A DNA stretch of 64,000 nt from Astropecten irregularis (taxonomy: Eukaryota; Echinodermata; Asteroidea; Paxillosida; Astropectinidae), in assembly GCA_963971285.1 (NCBI GenBank), contig OZ020255.1, forward strand, positions 17,566,931 to 17,630,930, written 5' to 3'. A program made the translations under genes and the position numbers. Positions 16,001 through 26,250 of this stretch are shown here, piece by piece; the stretch's first letter is position 1; the number at the start of each line of letters is the position of its first letter. The notes beneath the pieces were generated by a model, which was not told the DNA's origin, did no database searches, and worked only from the letters and a program-made list of their open reading frames with translations.

Positions 16001-16120
16001 GATGACAAAAAGAACCCTCTGAAGTTTGAAGGGGGCGACAGGTCCATTGAAGCCATGAGTAAATTTATTGACGAGAATGCCTCAACGCTGAAGGCCAAAA
16101 CAGCAAAAGAGGAACTTTAA
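10064..16120 (+). CDS. PDIA4: Protein disulfide-isomerase A4 (ERp72), complete, 10 coding exons
   Basis: ER-lumen oxidoreductase that forms and rearranges disulfides in client proteins. Coding exons: 10064-10163, 11379-11601, 12700-12905, 13342-13480, 13637-13842, 14274-14432, 14541-14689, 14935-15091, 15209-15448 and 15705-16120. They join in frame to 1995 nt (664 residues; human about 645). Residues 1-25 are a signal peptide with a hydrophobic core ([12 protein letters not shown]), followed by an acidic Asp/Glu-rich stretch (about 49-80), as in mammalian ERp72. Three thioredoxin domains carry WCGHC: C109-C112 (a0), C224-C227 (a) and C573-C576 (a'). Redox-inactive b and b' domains lie at about 290-525. 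The C terminus is KEEL, an ER-retrieval signal. In domains a0 and a the WCGHC codon block is split by a phase-2 intron inside the Trp codon. PDIA3 has only two active thioredoxin domains and is excluded. Confidence 0.97.
10266..10831. mobile_element. TA-flanked inverted-repeat element in PDIA4 intron 1
   Basis: The ends GTCTGGTTCCC and GGGAACCAGAC are inverted and flanked by TA (10264-10265 and 10832-10833). A second inverted pair lies inside (ggtatcggctacg near 10321 and cgtagccgatacc near 10765). The TA duplication suggests a Tc1/mariner-type MITE, though TA matches are weak evidence alone. A 68-codon open frame inside has no motif. Confidence 0.55.
11639..11876. repeat. Family C inverted-repeat element, copy 1 (PDIA4 intron 2)
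   Basis: It begins 'gggccaagag...gcttagcacaaaaa' and ends 'gtgctaagcagctttatgaa', 'attggcccc', so its ends are inverted. It shares the central block 'ggtcagcaaacaacagccaa' (in reverse) with copies near 29473, 36868 and 47993. Here the internal TTAA of the family is mutated and no family A insertion is present. Confidence 0.65.
11885..12214 (+). repeat. SINE with (TAA)n tail in PDIA4 intron 2
   Basis: A B-box-like 'ggggttcaagtccatc' lies near 11970, followed by a body and a 3' end of (TAA)n at about 12199-12214. It lies in the sense orientation of PDIA4. The 5' edge is approximate. Confidence 0.5.
13085..13204 (-). repeat. Hammerhead-like repeat, family H copy 1 (PDIA4 intron 3)
   Basis: About 120 bp matching copies at 36604 and 54751. 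On the minus strand it contains a CUGA-type core, a GAACAG/CUGUUC-like hairpin and GGAACG. This copy has more substitutions around the core than the other two. Confidence 0.6.
14033..14163. repeat. Family B short inverted-repeat element, copy 2 (PDIA4 intron 5)
   Basis: It runs from 'ggggtcaaattcacgaagcc' to 'tttggtgaaatcgacccc', with palindromic ends and ATCGATTGTA-like blocks inside. It is similar to the copies at 17603 and 32228. Confidence 0.65.
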
Positions 16121-16447
16121 TGATTATTGTTCGATCATTAGTTATTAATTTTGAGGGTAGGGGTGAAGGGCTGGTCAAACTTTTCAAATATCCTTCGATT
16201 ATCCTCAGCTCTTAAGGAAACAAACATGATCATTTTTCAAAAATCTTCAGTATTTTGTGAAGCAACTCTTGAAATATTAAAACTTGGATCAAAGCCAAGA
16301 ACAAAGTCCTTGAAAAGAAAATTCTTTAAAAATAGGATGAAAAATTAAATGAAATTGTGGTATGAAATATTTTGATGCACTGAAAATTTTGACATAGTTT
16401 TGATAGAACCTTCATGCTTCGCAAGACTCTGTGATTAAACAGTGCCC

Positions 16448-16453
16448 AATAAA
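16448..16453 (+). other. Candidate polyadenylation signal of PDIA4
   Basis: AATAAA lies 328 bases after the stop codon. Other AATAAA hexamers occur further on (near 17900 and 18000), so the true 3' end is uncertain. Confidence 0.35.
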
Positions 16454-16692
16454 TGCACAAAATGAGGTACACTTACATCAGTTAAGTTCGTGGTGGGGCA
16501 AACAGTGTATTGTGCATGTTTTTAGTGCTGTACTTAAAAAGTGCACGTTGAAATCCGAGACAATTTTTCCCCCCAGCACAAGTCTCGGACAAAACGTTAT
16601 GATTTAGTGGCAGGATAGGAGGGGTTGATGGAAGTTTTCAAGTATCTGGTCCTGTCCTCGGCTTCAGACAGGGACACAGTACTAGCTAGGGG

Positions 16693-16835
16693 GTAGACTT
16701 GCAGGCAAGTTGTTGCAAGTCACGAAACTGCTCTACTTTCTCGCGAGACATGACAAGAGTTCAGCTCTCGGCACGGGACCACTCGAAAATTGAAGAGACA
16801 ATCACCGCAACTTACAACGACTTGCCTGCAAGTCT
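16693..16835. mobile_element. 143-bp MITE with 9-bp target duplication
   Basis: The ends 'agacttgcaggcaagt' and 'acttgcctgcaagtct' are inverted. The 9-mer agctagggg occurs directly before (16684-16692) and after (16836-16844). The 9-bp duplication suggests a Mutator-like MITE. It has no coding capacity. Confidence 0.7.
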
Positions 16836-17602
16836 AGCTAGGGGACACATCACAAGATCATGACACCGATATAATAGCACGCAGAACAATATTATTACGA
16901 TGCTTATGATTTGTGCGAATGTGGGGGAGGAATGGGGTCACAGCCCACCCCTCCTGACCCATCTTAGCCACAGGCCAGCATGTATCTGGCAAAGAATGAT
17001 GCCATATTTACACAGCCATGCAAAGTATTACACAATACAAGCTTCTTTTAATTAGTATTTGACTTGACTTCTCACAAATCGGTGTCTACTTAACCTGGAG
17101 TGATGATTCGTACAAAATAATTTGTACATTTGTTACAAGTATCACTCAACTATTTCACCGGTTTATAATGCCGTCTTATTTTCTCTACTTTACTGTCCAT
17201 CGTGCCTTTCTACAGATTTTTTTTTTTCTATCTTCTAATATATTAGTTTTCTACAATTTTTGTTTCAATTAAAAACAAATTTCCAAGCTGTCTTCATCAA
17301 TTTGTGTTTGTTTTGATCGTTTTTGTATTATCTTATCTTGTGTACTTGCAAATTTTCCTAGAAGATTTTCATGTATAGTCATTTGTTTAACTGGTAGTAT
17401 ATTGAGATGTTTCTGTTATAATTTAAAAATTAATGATTTGTTTTATGAATTTGTGTACAATGTGAAGATAAAAAACTGTAACTTTCTTGGTAAAAAACAA
17501 CAAGAAAAGTTTCTATTTGGTTTCCCTATCCACTGATAAACTTTTAAACTGGCGTACTTGTTACAGAAACAGAATGTATAAAATGTTGGCTCCAAAGGTC
17601 TA

Positions 17603-17745
17603 TTTCTTAAAGCCCTACAATCGATCGTAATTTGAGATACGAAGGATAACCCATCGTATCCTACGAATTATCTCTGGGGCTGCAATGCATCATAAGTTCT
17701 ACGATTGATAGTAAGTTACGATGAGTTTGATGAAATTGACCCCAG
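17603..17745. repeat. Family B short inverted-repeat element, copy 3
   Basis: It begins 'ggtctatttcttaaagccct' and ends 'tttgatgaaattgacccc'. The interior 'gataacccatcgtatcctac' is shared with copies 2, 4 and 5. Confidence 0.65.
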
Positions 17746-18134
17746 AATTTGTTAATCTGGCAGATGACAACATTTCATAGCTGGTATTTTCTTATTTCCA
17801 ATCGGTAAAGGCAATTCTTGGTTATTTATATAAAAAAAAGAAGAAAAAGGAAACATTTGGAAGTTTCAAGTACTTAATTAACTGGAAATTTTATCTACAG
17901 AAATAAATCCCTGTTCTGGTGGAAAAAAGGTCTTATGTCTTGCTTTGTTTATTTCTTTTTGATTATTTATGAAATTATTTCATTTCTCCATGACGACTGA
18001 ATAAATATTCAGTCAAAACTTGCAAAGTCCTCGTACATCTACTCGGGTATAACAACAGAACTTACAGAAGAGACAGATGTCAAGTCGTGTGTCACAAATT
18101 TGGCACAGAACCAATTAAAAATTTCATAAATTTT

Positions 18135-19365
18135 TGTTACACCCCAGGTAAACCCAGTCGAGTTACCAAAAGGTGATCATTAAATGATTCTGTAAAAGAG
18201 ATGACACAAAGCGTCCAGTGAGTATGGGAAAACTTTAATGCAATGTTCACTCACAGTCATCCAGTGTAAGAATGTGAGACAATAATAAAATACAAAGACT
18301 AAAAACAATTCTGAACTCTAAACTCTAAAAATGTCATTACAAGCTCCAGACTGAGCTAAATTCACAGCATGAAAAGATAAAGTAAAACATAAGCTTTCTA
18401 GTCTAAAGAAAAACATTAACTCAAAATGCCTCTTTTCTGGCCAAGTCCAGTGGGTCTGGAGTAGAATAAACAACCAGTCTCCCTGCTATTATCCTGCCTA
18501 GCCTGGCACTTGTCTCTCTGATAAGGAACCAGGGGGAAACCTATACAAGCTATACAACAAGAGGCTCTATCCCAGGCTATCCTACTACTACCAGTCCTCA
18601 AGCCCCAAGGCTTGGTGCTAATTGGCCTTCTGGGAATGTCCACACAGGAGCCCCATTGTTCTAAGACCACATGGCCTTCAATGCTACCACCACTGTATCT
18701 ATACCCACAGTGTATAGCAATATAATACCAGTATACATGGGAAATGGCCCATACAGTAAAAGTTACAAAATAAAATGCACAATGACTTTTCCTTCGCCAA
18801 AAACATGTAGGTGGAAAAGTCATAAAAAGCAAATCTTAGCATAAATCACATCTATAAGGTCTGAACTTTCAGAGACACAATCAATCAAAATCTCATTAGG
18901 AAAAGGAAAATACTCCTTGAATAAAACACAGCTCTGTAAGGCAATCTAGTGCCCATGACACAAGTATGCCACACACTAGGAAATACACAAGATTGATCAA
19001 AGTTGTTCAAAGTCCCACAACTTTACAACCAAAAATACTATCATCAATAAGCCATAATCAAAATAAGGTAACATAGGCAATCTATACAATCTAATAAAGT
19101 GACATAGAATTCAATAAAATTCGACATACCTGTAAAAGAGATGACACAAAGCGTCCAGTGAGTATGGGAAAACTTTAATGCAATGTTCACTCACAGTCAT
19201 CCAGTGTAAGAATGGCTGTAAGTGACCACTGACCAACTCATCAGGGCTCTGTGTCTGGAGTCACATTACGGCTGTTCTCGAATAAGCTATTGAATTTTTA
19301 GGGGGGGGGGGGTAATTTCCAGAGGGGGCATACATGTAGCATAATACTTTACCCAGGGTGCTACA
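18135..19365 (-). repeat. 3' LTR of the gypsy element
   Basis: 1231 bp, starting TGTAGC and ending GTAACA in element orientation (TG...CA). It contains a direct duplication of 85 bp (18190-18274 and 19130-19214). A 138-codon open frame inside is present in both LTRs, has no recognisable motif and is not called a gene. Confidence 0.93.
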
Positions 19366-19485
19366 CTCGCACCTTCAAAATTAAATGTTGTCCTCAACAT
19401 TTGCGAAAATAAAACAAAACATTTCAACAATATAACAAGCAATAGATTCATTCTGTTCAATGTTCATGTGGCTCGACCCCTGTAG

Positions 19486-22400
19486 CTACTGAGCGGTTGA
19501 TGGCATGTAACCCTGTTGCCACGGTGAGGTCTGCATCTGGGGGAGCTGCCAAGGCATCATCATAGGGGCAGGCCATGCCATATGGTTTTGCGGCCACATC
19601 AGGTATGGTGCAGGTGATTGCATCAGAGGGTGGGGCCACGACGTCATCGGATGCAGGCAAGGTGGCCAATTCCCTCTCGTAATGCCGTTCACCCCTCCTT
19701 GTTGCTGTTGTGACTCACCTAACTGTTGGTAGGTCAAGCGCTGTGGGGGTTGCCGTACTCTTGCCGGGTAACTCCGATGTTCCTCTACGGGTGGAACAGG
19801 GGCATCGGCTGGACCCTGGGCGTCGACTGGAACAGGAACATCAGCTGGAACAGGGACTGCAGCTGGAACAGGGACTGCAACTGGAACAGGGATGTCAGCT
19901 GGAACAGGTGCTTCAGCTGGAACAGGGACATCAGCTGGAACAGTTACTACAGCTGGAACAGGGACATCAGCTGGAACAGGTACTGCAGCTGGAACAGGGA
20001 CTGCAGCTGGAACAGGAACATCAGCTGGAACAGGGACTGCAGCTGGAACAGGAACATCAGCTGGAACAGGGACTGCAGCTGGAACAGGGACTGCAACTGG
20101 AACAGGGATGTCAGCTGGAACAGGTGCTTCAGCTGGAACAGGGACATCAGCTGGAACAGTTACTGCAGCTGGAACAGGGACATCAGCTGGAACAGGTACT
20201 TCAACTGGAACAGGTACTGCAGCTGGAACAGGAACTGCAGCTGGACCAGGTACTGCAGCTGGAACAGGTACTTCAGCTGGAACAGGGACTGCAGCTGGAA
20301 CAGGTACTGCAGCTGGAACAGGTACTGCAGCTGGGACAGGTACTGCAGCTGGGACAGGTACTGCAGCTGGAACAGGTACTGCAGCTGGAACAGGGACTGC
20401 AGCTGGAACAGGGACATCAGCTGGAACAGGGACTGCAGCTGGAACAGGGACATCAGCTGGAACAGGTACTGCAGCTGGGACAGGTACTGCAGCTGGAACA
20501 GAGACTGCAACTGGAACAGGGACGTCATTGGTCATACATGAGTTCTTTTTGGGGGCCTGTGGGGTGAACTCCCTGGCCGCGGGGTTCAAAGCCACAGTGG
20601 ATTGACGTCTTCTTGGAGCAGGTATCGGAGGTACTCTGGTTGACGAGGGCAGCTGTGATGGATGAGCCCTGGCTGGGCATTCATCATCACTGCTGCTGTA
20701 TTGGCTCTGCTCTGATTGAGCGGTCCGGAGAACATACCTCCGGGTGCGGGGTGCTGGACGAGGGAGAGGTTCTGTCGGCGTTATCACTTCTTCTCTGGCT
20801 AGGTGGTTGCATGGCAACAACAGGTTCCTGTGAAGGGTTCTCTTCCTCCCCAATCCACTCTCAGGCATCAGTTCATAAACTGGGGAGTCCTCACTCAGCC
20901 GCTTCACCACGGTATGAACTTCTTTTTCCCAGTAGGCTCGGAGCTTGCCTGGTCCTCCAGTTTCATTGAGGTTCCTCACTAGAACCCTGTCACCAGGTTG
21001 GAGGACGCTGCTGTGTACCCTCCGATCATGTTGGTTTTTTCCACGAGCCCTGCACTTTGATGCGTTCTGTCGTGCTAGCTCGTATGCTTGTTCCATCTGT
21101 CTTTTCCATCTCCGGCTGTACTCCTGGTGGTCTCTTGGTTGATTTGCCGTCTGCGGCATCCCAAAGGCTAGATCAATGGGGAGGCGTGGCTCCCGACCAT
21201 AGAGGAGGAAGAAGGGTGAGAAGCCCACAGCGTCTGAACGGGTGCAATTATAGGCGTGGACCACCTTGTTCACGGACTCCTTCCAACGGGCTTTGTCTTT
21301 CTCTGGTAAGGTGCGCAGCATTCCCAGCAGGGTACGGTTGAACCGTTCAACCTGACCGTTTCCCTGTGGGTGATAGGGGGTCGTCCTCGATGGGGTGATG
21401 CCGCTTAGCTTCTGTAGCCGGTGGAAAAGCTGGTTCTCGAATTCCCGACCCTGGTCATGATGGAGCTTGTGAGGGAATCCAAACCTCAACACAAAATCAT
21501 TGAAGATTCTGTCTGCTGCAGTTTTACCAGATTTATTGGTCGTCGGATAGGCTTGGGCAAATCTGGTGAAATGGTCCATCACCACCAAGATATACTCGTA
21601 TCCGCCCACACTCTTCTCAAGGTGGACGAAATCGATGGAGACCATTTCAAATGGTGCCGTCGTGACAATGCTGTGCAGGGGCTCTCTGGTCTGTCGGTTC
21701 GGTTTCCGCTGCTTGAGGCATCGGCAGACATTTGTAACAAAGTGCTCGATGTCTCGTTGCATGTGGGGCCAGTAAAAACGGTCTCGGGCTAGGTGGACGA
21801 CACGATCAGCTCCCAGGTGACCCATCTCTTCATGTAGCTCTCTGTAGATTAAGCGGTGGTACTTAGGAGGGAGGACAACTTGGGACCTTTCACCTGATCT
21901 GCGGTATAAAACTCCATCTTTGTCAACACTTAACTTGTGCCAGTCACGAAGAAGAATGGTGATGTCTGGGTGTTTTCCTGCCCGGTCTTGTCTCTCTGGT
22001 CGTTTCCCACTATTAACAAGGTGATGCACAGGGCCGATGACGTTATCAGATAGCTGGGCCGCTTTTAACTCCTGTTTGCCGATTTTCTGGATTGATGTCG
22101 TGATTGTCGTCTCATCATCAGGGCAGGATGTGGCTGTTGTAATCGCCATTATCCAGGGGCAGGAATCAGATGTTTTTACCGTGACAGCCTGGGCTGCTGC
22201 ACTGATGTGATCCGCAGTGACTTCACTCGTACACTGGGCCATGTACTCATCAATACCTAGAGGGGTACGGGATAGAACATCAGCATCGGCGTTACACCGT
22301 CCCGGGCGGTATCTGATTTTGAAATTAAAATCAGCCAGTTCCGCTACCCATCGGTGTCCCGTAGCATTGAGTTTGGCCGTAGTCAGGATGTAAGTGAGCG

Positions 22401-24741
22401 GGTTATTGTCGGTGTACACAATGAAGCTTGGTGCGTAGTACAAATAGTCACGAAATTTCTCGGTCACCGCCCACTTCAGTGCCAAGAACTCGAGCTTCCC
22501 AGAGTGAAGGTGGTAGTTTTTTTCTGCTGGGCTAAGAGTTCGGGACCCATAACCGATAACCCGTTTAATGCCGTCTTGTTCCTGGTAGAGTACCGCACCC
22601 AGTCCCTCGTGAGATGCATCGGTATGCAGGATAAAGGGTTTCCCATGGTCTGGAAATCCCATCACTGGAGGGCATGTCAGGCGGCTCAGCAGGTGGTCCA
22701 GAATTGACTGGTGCTTGTCAAGCCATGTGATTGGCTGCCGCGATGGAGTTTGAGTCGCTTGGGGTTTCTTTGACGTTCCCCTGGGTGGTCTCTTCGGCTT
22801 TTCAGTACTCTTTGTAGAAGGCTCATCTGGCTCTGGTTTCCGTAGCAACTCGTACAGTGGCTTGGCAATGCTGGAAAAGTTCTGGATGTACTGGCGGTAA
22901 TATCCCAGCAGACCCAACATCTTCCTCAACTCACCAACAGTGCCTGGTCTCTTGTCTCGTAGTGACTCTACTGCTGCTACATCAGCTGGGTCCATCTTGT
23001 ATCCTTCACTTGAGACGATCCTTCCCAGGTAGCGGACTTCCTTCTGAAAAAGGCTGCATTTACTGGGTTTCAATTTGACTCCTTTCTGTTTCAAGCGCCT
23101 CAGGACTCGACGAAGATGTTCCAGGTGGTTCTCAAAAGTGTCACCATAGACCAAGATGTCATCCAGGTAGACAACAGCGATTTCACCGACGAGTCCATCC
23201 AGACAGGACTCCATGCATCGCTGGAATACCGCTGGGGCATTGGTAAGCCCAAATGGGATACGGAGCCATTCATACAAGCCCCAAGGAGTAATGAACGCTG
23301 TAGCTGCCCGACTCTCTTCAGCCATAAAGCCTTGATGATAGGCTTTTCCCTGATCTAGAGTGGTGAACCAGGAATTCCCACCCAGACTATCGAGGACATC
23401 CTGGATACGTGGTATGGGCTGTCTGTCCGGTATCGTTTTGTTGTTTAATTGACGGTAGTCAATGCAGAGGCGGAGAGATCCATCCTTTTTCCGCACACAT
23501 ACGATAGGGGATGAATACGGGGACTCAGACTTTGCGATCCAGCCCCTGTCGATCAGGTCCTTCAGGTAAGTTCTTACCTCGCGATATAGAGGTGGGGGTA
23601 TCGACAAGTAGGTCTTCTGTACCGGTTGGTCATCTTCAAGGCGGATCCGCATATGGAGGTCTTCAATGCAGCCAGTGTCATGCTCATCTTTGGCGAAGGC
23701 GCCAGCCTCATCTGCTAGCATCTGGAGTGCTGCTTTCTGTTGTTCCTCAGTTAGGTGATTAACGTCGCAAGGGGGAACCCATTTCTCTGGACTGGTCTCT
23801 GAAGCGATGGAGCTGACATGTCCGGATGTGTGCATTTGCCTGTCATACCGTAGTTCCCTAATCATGTCAACCATCTCCAGGGAACCCAGTACCGTGCGTC
23901 GTGGGAGGAGAACTTCATGGTTAGTAGTATTGACCACTAAGATGGAGACTCGGTGTGATGTACGGCCACCTTCTTCCAGTCGGACGATGGATGGTTCAAT
24001 GCACAGTCCCTCGGGAAGGTCTGCAGAAATGGCAGGCTCAAACAGTGTCGTCAAACTACCAGCTGAACTTTTTATCCGTGCTTGACAAGATAGAACGGCT
24101 GATGACCGTGGCGAAATGTTGATGTTCTGCCTACCCACCATGACATCTCCCTCACTCTCTAGACATCCCGTCTGAATCAAATTAGTAAGGGCTCTTACCT
24201 CTCTCCTTCCCATGGATGGAAATGCAGCTCGTACTGTAGCCAGTGGGTGCGTCGTGCCGTCGTTACTCTTGACCAATTCTTCAATCACGTTGTAACCGAT
24301 AATAGGTGTTTCGGTAACACTCTTGGTGACCAGAATTGGGACTCTGATGGCTTTGCTGTCCTCTGCAAATAGTTGAAATGTGACATCAACCCATCCGTCA
24401 AAGGGAATCGCTGTTCCATTCGCGGCGGACAGGTCCAATGTGTCATCTCCAAGTAACTCGTGCAGGGGTCTCAGCCTGGCCCCAGGTAGGTGAGCGGCAT
24501 GCCAATCTGCTGGAAGGATGGAGACTTGGGCCCCCGTATCCCAAAGGACCCGGGCCTTTACTCCATCTATGGTACAGCTTACCAGGCACCTCTCACCAAC
24601 CAGTCGGCTTACTCGTGCTCTGTTAGAGGTGGTCATGGAGTGGACATGGGACTTTCGGGGGGTGCTGTTCCTGGTTACTGCCCGTCCCGTGGTAGCAACC
24701 CTCGCTCGTTTCCCGACTGATGTTGTCTCCGCTGTCGGCAT
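19486..24741 (-). CDS. Ty3/gypsy pol polyprotein (PR-RT-RNase H-IN)
   Basis: 1751 residues from the first in-frame ATG at 24741. Translation in vivo is probably by -1 frameshift from gag, since the frames overlap by 67 nt. Visible: aspartic protease DTGA (68-71); reverse transcriptase with catalytic D463 and YLDD (525-528); RNase H with D707 (TDAS), E751 and D778; integrase with a zinc-finger-like H970, H975, C1006, C1008, and D1037, D1096, E1132 (35 residues between the last two, the D,D35E pattern). A GPY/F-like region with [11 protein letters not shown] follows, then a basic/proline-rich tail holding about 41 six-residue VPVPA(A/D)-type repeats (encoded at 19793-20530), then '[14 protein letters not shown]'. 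No stop or frameshift interrupts the frame. The integrase C-x-C spacing is unusual (C-x2-C expected). No chromodomain was recognised. Confidence 0.95.
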   Translation of the reverse strand: MPTAETTSVGKRARVATTGRAVTRNSTPRKSHVHSMTTSNRARVSRLVGERCLVSCTIDGVKARVLWDTGAQVSILPADWHAAHLPGARLRPLHELLGDDTLDLSAANGTAIPFDGWVDVTFQLFAEDSKAIRVPILVTKSVTETPIIGYNVIEELVKSNDGTTHPLATVRAAFPSMGRREVRALTNLIQTGCLESEGDVMVGRQNINISPRSSAVLSCQARIKSSAGSLTTLFEPAISADLPEGLCIEPSIVRLEEGGRTSHRVSILVVNTTNHEVLLPRRTVLGSLEMVDMIRELRYDRQMHTSGHVSSIASETSPEKWVPPCDVNHLTEEQQKAALQMLADEAGAFAKDEHDTGCIEDLHMRIRLEDDQPVQKTYLSIPPPLYREVRTYLKDLIDRGWIAKSESPYSSPIVCVRKKDGSLRLCIDYRQLNNKTIPDRQPIPRIQDVLDSLGGNSWFTTLDQGKAYHQGFMAEESRAATAFITPWGLYEWLRIPFGLTNAPAVFQRCMESCLDGLVGEIAVVYLDDILVYGDTFENHLEHLRRVLRRLKQKGVKLKPSKCSLFQKEVRYLGRIVSSEGYKMDPADVAAVESLRDKRPGTVGELRKMLGLLGYYRQYIQNFSSIAKPLYELLRKPEPDEPSTKSTEKPKRPPRGTSKKPQATQTPSRQPITWLDKHQSILDHLLSRLTCPPVMGFPDHGKPFILHTDASHEGLGAVLYQEQDGIKRVIGYGSRTLSPAEKNYHLHSGKLEFLALKWAVTEKFRDYLYYAPSFIVYTDNNPLTYILTTAKLNATGHRWVAELADFNFKIRYRPGRCNADADVLSRTPLGIDEYMAQCTSEVTADHISAAAQAVTVKTSDSCPWIMAITTATSCPDDETTITTSIQKIGKQELKAAQLSDNVIGPVHHLVNSGKRPERQDRAGKHPDITILLRDWHKLSVDKDGVLYRRSGERSQVVLPPKYHRLIYRELHEEMGHLGADRVVHLARDRFYWPHMQRDIEHFVTNVCRCLKQRKPNRQTREPLHSIVTTAPFEMVSIDFVHLEKSVGGYEYILVVMDHFTRFAQAYPTTNKSGKTAADRIFNDFVLRFGFPHKLHHDQGREFENQLFHRLQKLSGITPSRTTPYHPQGNGQVERFNRTLLGMLRTLPEKDKARWKESVNKVVHAYNCTRSDAVGFSPFFLLYGREPRLPIDLAFGMPQTANQPRDHQEYSRRWKRQMEQAYELARQNASKCRARGKNQHDRRVHSSVLQPGDRVLVRNLNETGGPGKLRAYWEKEVHTVVKRLSEDSPVYELMPESGLGRKRTLHRNLLLPCNHLAREEVITPTEPLPRPAPRTRRYVLRTAQSEQSQYSSSDDECPARAHPSQLPSSTRVPPIPAPRRRQSTVALNPAAREFTPQAPKKNSCMTNDVPVPVAVSVPAAVPVPAAVPVPADVPVPAAVPVPADVPVPAAVPVPAAVPVPAAVPVPAAVPVPAAVPVPAAVPVPAAVPVPAEVPVPAAVPGPAAVPVPAAVPVPVEVPVPADVPVPAAVTVPADVPVPAEAPVPADIPVPVAVPVPAAVPVPADVPVPAAVPVPADVPVPAAVPVPAAVPVPADVPVPAVVTVPADVPVPAEAPVPADIPVPVAVPVPAAVPVPADVPVPVDAQGPADAPVPPVEEHRSYPARVRQPPQRLTYQQLGESQQQQGGVNGITRGNWPPCLHPMTSWPHPLMQSPAPYLMWPQNHMAWPAPMMMPWQLPQMQTSPWQQGYMPSTAQ
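19793..20530 (-). repeat. 18-bp tandem repeat array in the pol tail (about 41 units)
   Basis: The unit is close to 'ggaacaggtactgcagct' (plus strand). It encodes the [12 protein letters not shown] hexapeptide on the minus strand. Larger blocks of several units are themselves repeated (compare 19846-19925 with 20086-20165). Because 18 is a multiple of 3, all frames stay open, which explains the long spurious open frames on the plus strand here. Confidence 0.95.
24673..24714 (-). promoter_or_regulatory. Candidate -1 ribosomal frameshift signal at the gag-pol overlap
   Basis: The heptamer GGGAAAC (24708-24714) sits in the gag frame as G GGA AAC, the X XXY YYZ form. After a 7-nt spacer (24701-24707), bases 24694-24700 and 24673-24679 can pair as a 7-bp stem (GGUUGCU with AGUAACC, one G-U). 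The stem's distal arm contains the gag stop codon. A -1 shift at this site leads directly into the pol frame. Confidence 0.75.
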
Positions 24742-26081
24742 CCACGGGCAAAGTGTTCACTGGAGCCGCACTTGAAACAGTGGTCACACTGCTCACCGTT
24801 TCCCCGCTCTCGGCACTGATAGCAGCCTCTCCGCTGTGTTGCTTCCCGGTTGGGCCTCTGATTCTGCTGTCGCCGGCTGGTATCTAGGCTCTCCTGGAGC
24901 CCCGCCATCTGTTGCTTTAGGGTAGCAATCTCGGCGATCCCGGCCTTCAGATCGGCTATCTCTGACATCAATGTGCCCGGTTTCGGCGGTGTCTTCTGTG
25001 CAGGCTCCTCATGGTGGTTCTCCCCACTGACTGCCTTGACGGAGACGGTTTTGGAACCAACCGTTCCAAGCTTTTCCTGGCGCTCGGCCTCTTCTCGCGC
25101 TGCTATATTCATCTTGCTGAACAGCTCCTCATCCGTTGTACTTGAATTCTGGAGGTAGGGCCTCAGCTCCGATTTGACTGCATCACTCCGCAGTCCAGTC
25201 AGAAGAGCGTGCAAGAACATATTCTGTACCAGCGAGGGGTCATACTTCAATCCGGATCCCGCTTCTTGACTTGCGAAGATGACCTTCTGCTTCAGGTCAA
25301 GGGCTCGGACGAGGAAACTCTGGGGCGACTCTTTTCCACCTTGTGTCAGCCTGGACAACTGCTGGTACAGCTCTGTAGCGTCCCTCTCCTGGTAGTGCGA
25401 CCTGAGGACATGACGGAGACTGGGTAGGCTCAGGTCGACCCTGCCCTCAAGGTAGCTGCGAAGGGGAGATCCCGGCGAAATCGCGCGAATGACCCCTTCA
25501 ACGATCTCTGCCTCGGAGTGCCCTTTCAGGCGGCTGTGCTCTATCTGGTGAGCCAGGCTTGAGAAAGACAACTTGTCTTTCTGGCCTGGCTCTCCAATCT
25601 GACCCGAGACCTTAAATTCTCGTCTCATCATCGTCATCATGCTGGCTGGCGGGGTACTCACTATGGGGGGTTTCATCAGAGCTGCAGCAGTCGGTTCATC
25701 CTCAGCAGTCGGTTCATCCTCAGCAGGCGGTTCATCCTCAGCAGGCGGTTCATCCTTGGGGGCCATCCCAGTCAGGACGTGCTGAAGGCCCTGATATATG
25801 GCCAGGCCTTCATCCTCCCTTGCCTCTAGCTCCTCGCTGAGAAGATATCGGTTTATCCTTCTGATGAGGGTCTTGGTGTTCTCCTCCTCGGTATAATTGA
25901 TCTCCAGGTGTTTACACACCTCATGTAGCGAAGCCAGGGGGAGGTAACTGACCTCCCGCGTCAGTAGCTGGCACAGCTCCTGGGTTCCTTCGGCCATCTT
26001 GTCTGGTAGGGCACTTGAGCTCGGCGGGCCGATCCTAACTGGACGGTCCTCAGTTCTCCTCTGGTCCCTCTCTCGTGGCAC
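24675..26081 (-). CDS. Gypsy gag (capsid/nucleocapsid) protein
   Basis: 468 residues. The N-terminal part has acidic and helical segments. A short PPAEDE-type repeat (about residues 107-130) is encoded by four 18-bp units. The middle has the leucine-rich helical character of retrotransposon gag. The C terminus has a CX2CX4HX4C zinc knuckle ([14 protein letters not shown], about 435-448), preceded by another cysteine pair (CYQC). The knuckle binds element RNA during particle assembly. It ends within the frameshift signal. ATG 26081 is the first in frame and leaves a leader of about 150 nt after the primer-binding site; ATG at codon 29 (MAEGTQ) is an alternative start. Confidence 0.9.
   Translation of the reverse strand: MPRERDQRRTEDRPVRIGPPSSSALPDKMAEGTQELCQLLTREVSYLPLASLHEVCKHLEINYTEEENTKTLIRRINRYLLSEELEAREDEGLAIYQGLQHVLTGMAPKDEPPAEDEPPAEDEPTAEDEPTAAALMKPPIVSTPPASMMTMMRREFKVSGQIGEPGQKDKLSFSSLAHQIEHSRLKGHSEAEIVEGVIRAISPGSPLRSYLEGRVDLSLPSLRHVLRSHYQERDATELYQQLSRLTQGGKESPQSFLVRALDLKQKVIFASQEAGSGLKYDPSLVQNMFLHALLTGLRSDAVKSELRPYLQNSSTTDEELFSKMNIAAREEAERQEKLGTVGSKTVSVKAVSGENHHEEPAQKTPPKPGTLMSEIADLKAGIAEIATLKQQMAGLQESLDTSRRQQNQRPNREATQRRGCYQCRERGNGEQCDHCFKCGSSEHFARGCRQRRQHQSGNERGLLPRDGQ
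25687..25757 (-). repeat. Short 18-bp tandem repeat inside gag
   Basis: Four units of about 'agcaggcggttcatcctc' encode an AEDEPP/T repeat. It has the same 18-bp period as the pol-tail array but an unrelated unit. Confidence 0.8.
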
Positions 26082-26230
26082 TCTTGATCCCCCTCAGCTG
26101 TACCCGGTACCTCTAGTGGAAGGTGGTCTTCTCCCCTGGGCTTACCACTCTCTCATATTGCTCGGGTTCATGGAGTCACTGGACAGGCGCTGTCGTTCAT
26201 CCTTGCATGGCCGCAATGACAAACACACCT

Positions 26231-26248
26231 GTCCCGTCGGAGGTGCCA
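26231..26248 (-). promoter_or_regulatory. tRNA primer-binding site of the gypsy element
   Basis: Directly inside the 5' LTR, separated by two bases, the minus strand reads TGGCACCTCCGACGGGAC. A site starting TGG is complementary to the CCA end of a tRNA. Which tRNA is used could not be assigned by eye. Confidence 0.7.
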
Positions 26249-26250
26249 AA

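Larger units (their letters stand above)
16121..18134. other. PDIA4 3' UTR and intergenic region
   Basis: The first few hundred bases are presumably the PDIA4 3' UTR. A 143-bp MITE (16693-16835) and a family B copy (17603-17745) lie beyond. The remainder is AT-rich and no coding exon was seen before the retrotransposon LTR. Confidence 0.65.

Noticed and set aside
18416-18832. 138-codon open frame repeated at 26532-26948
   Set aside because: It lies wholly in the LTRs, has no motif, and appears twice only because the LTRs match.
19710-20605. Three long open frames (237-285 codons) on the plus strand and two shorter extra frames on the minus strand
   Set aside because: All come from the 18-bp tandem array, whose period keeps every frame open. 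The minus-strand pol frame is the one continuous with RT and integrase.
24741-24741. Independent initiation of pol at ATG 24741
   Set aside because: Possible, but the phased slippery heptamer and hairpin within the overlap make -1 frameshifting the better explanation; the ATG may be incidental.
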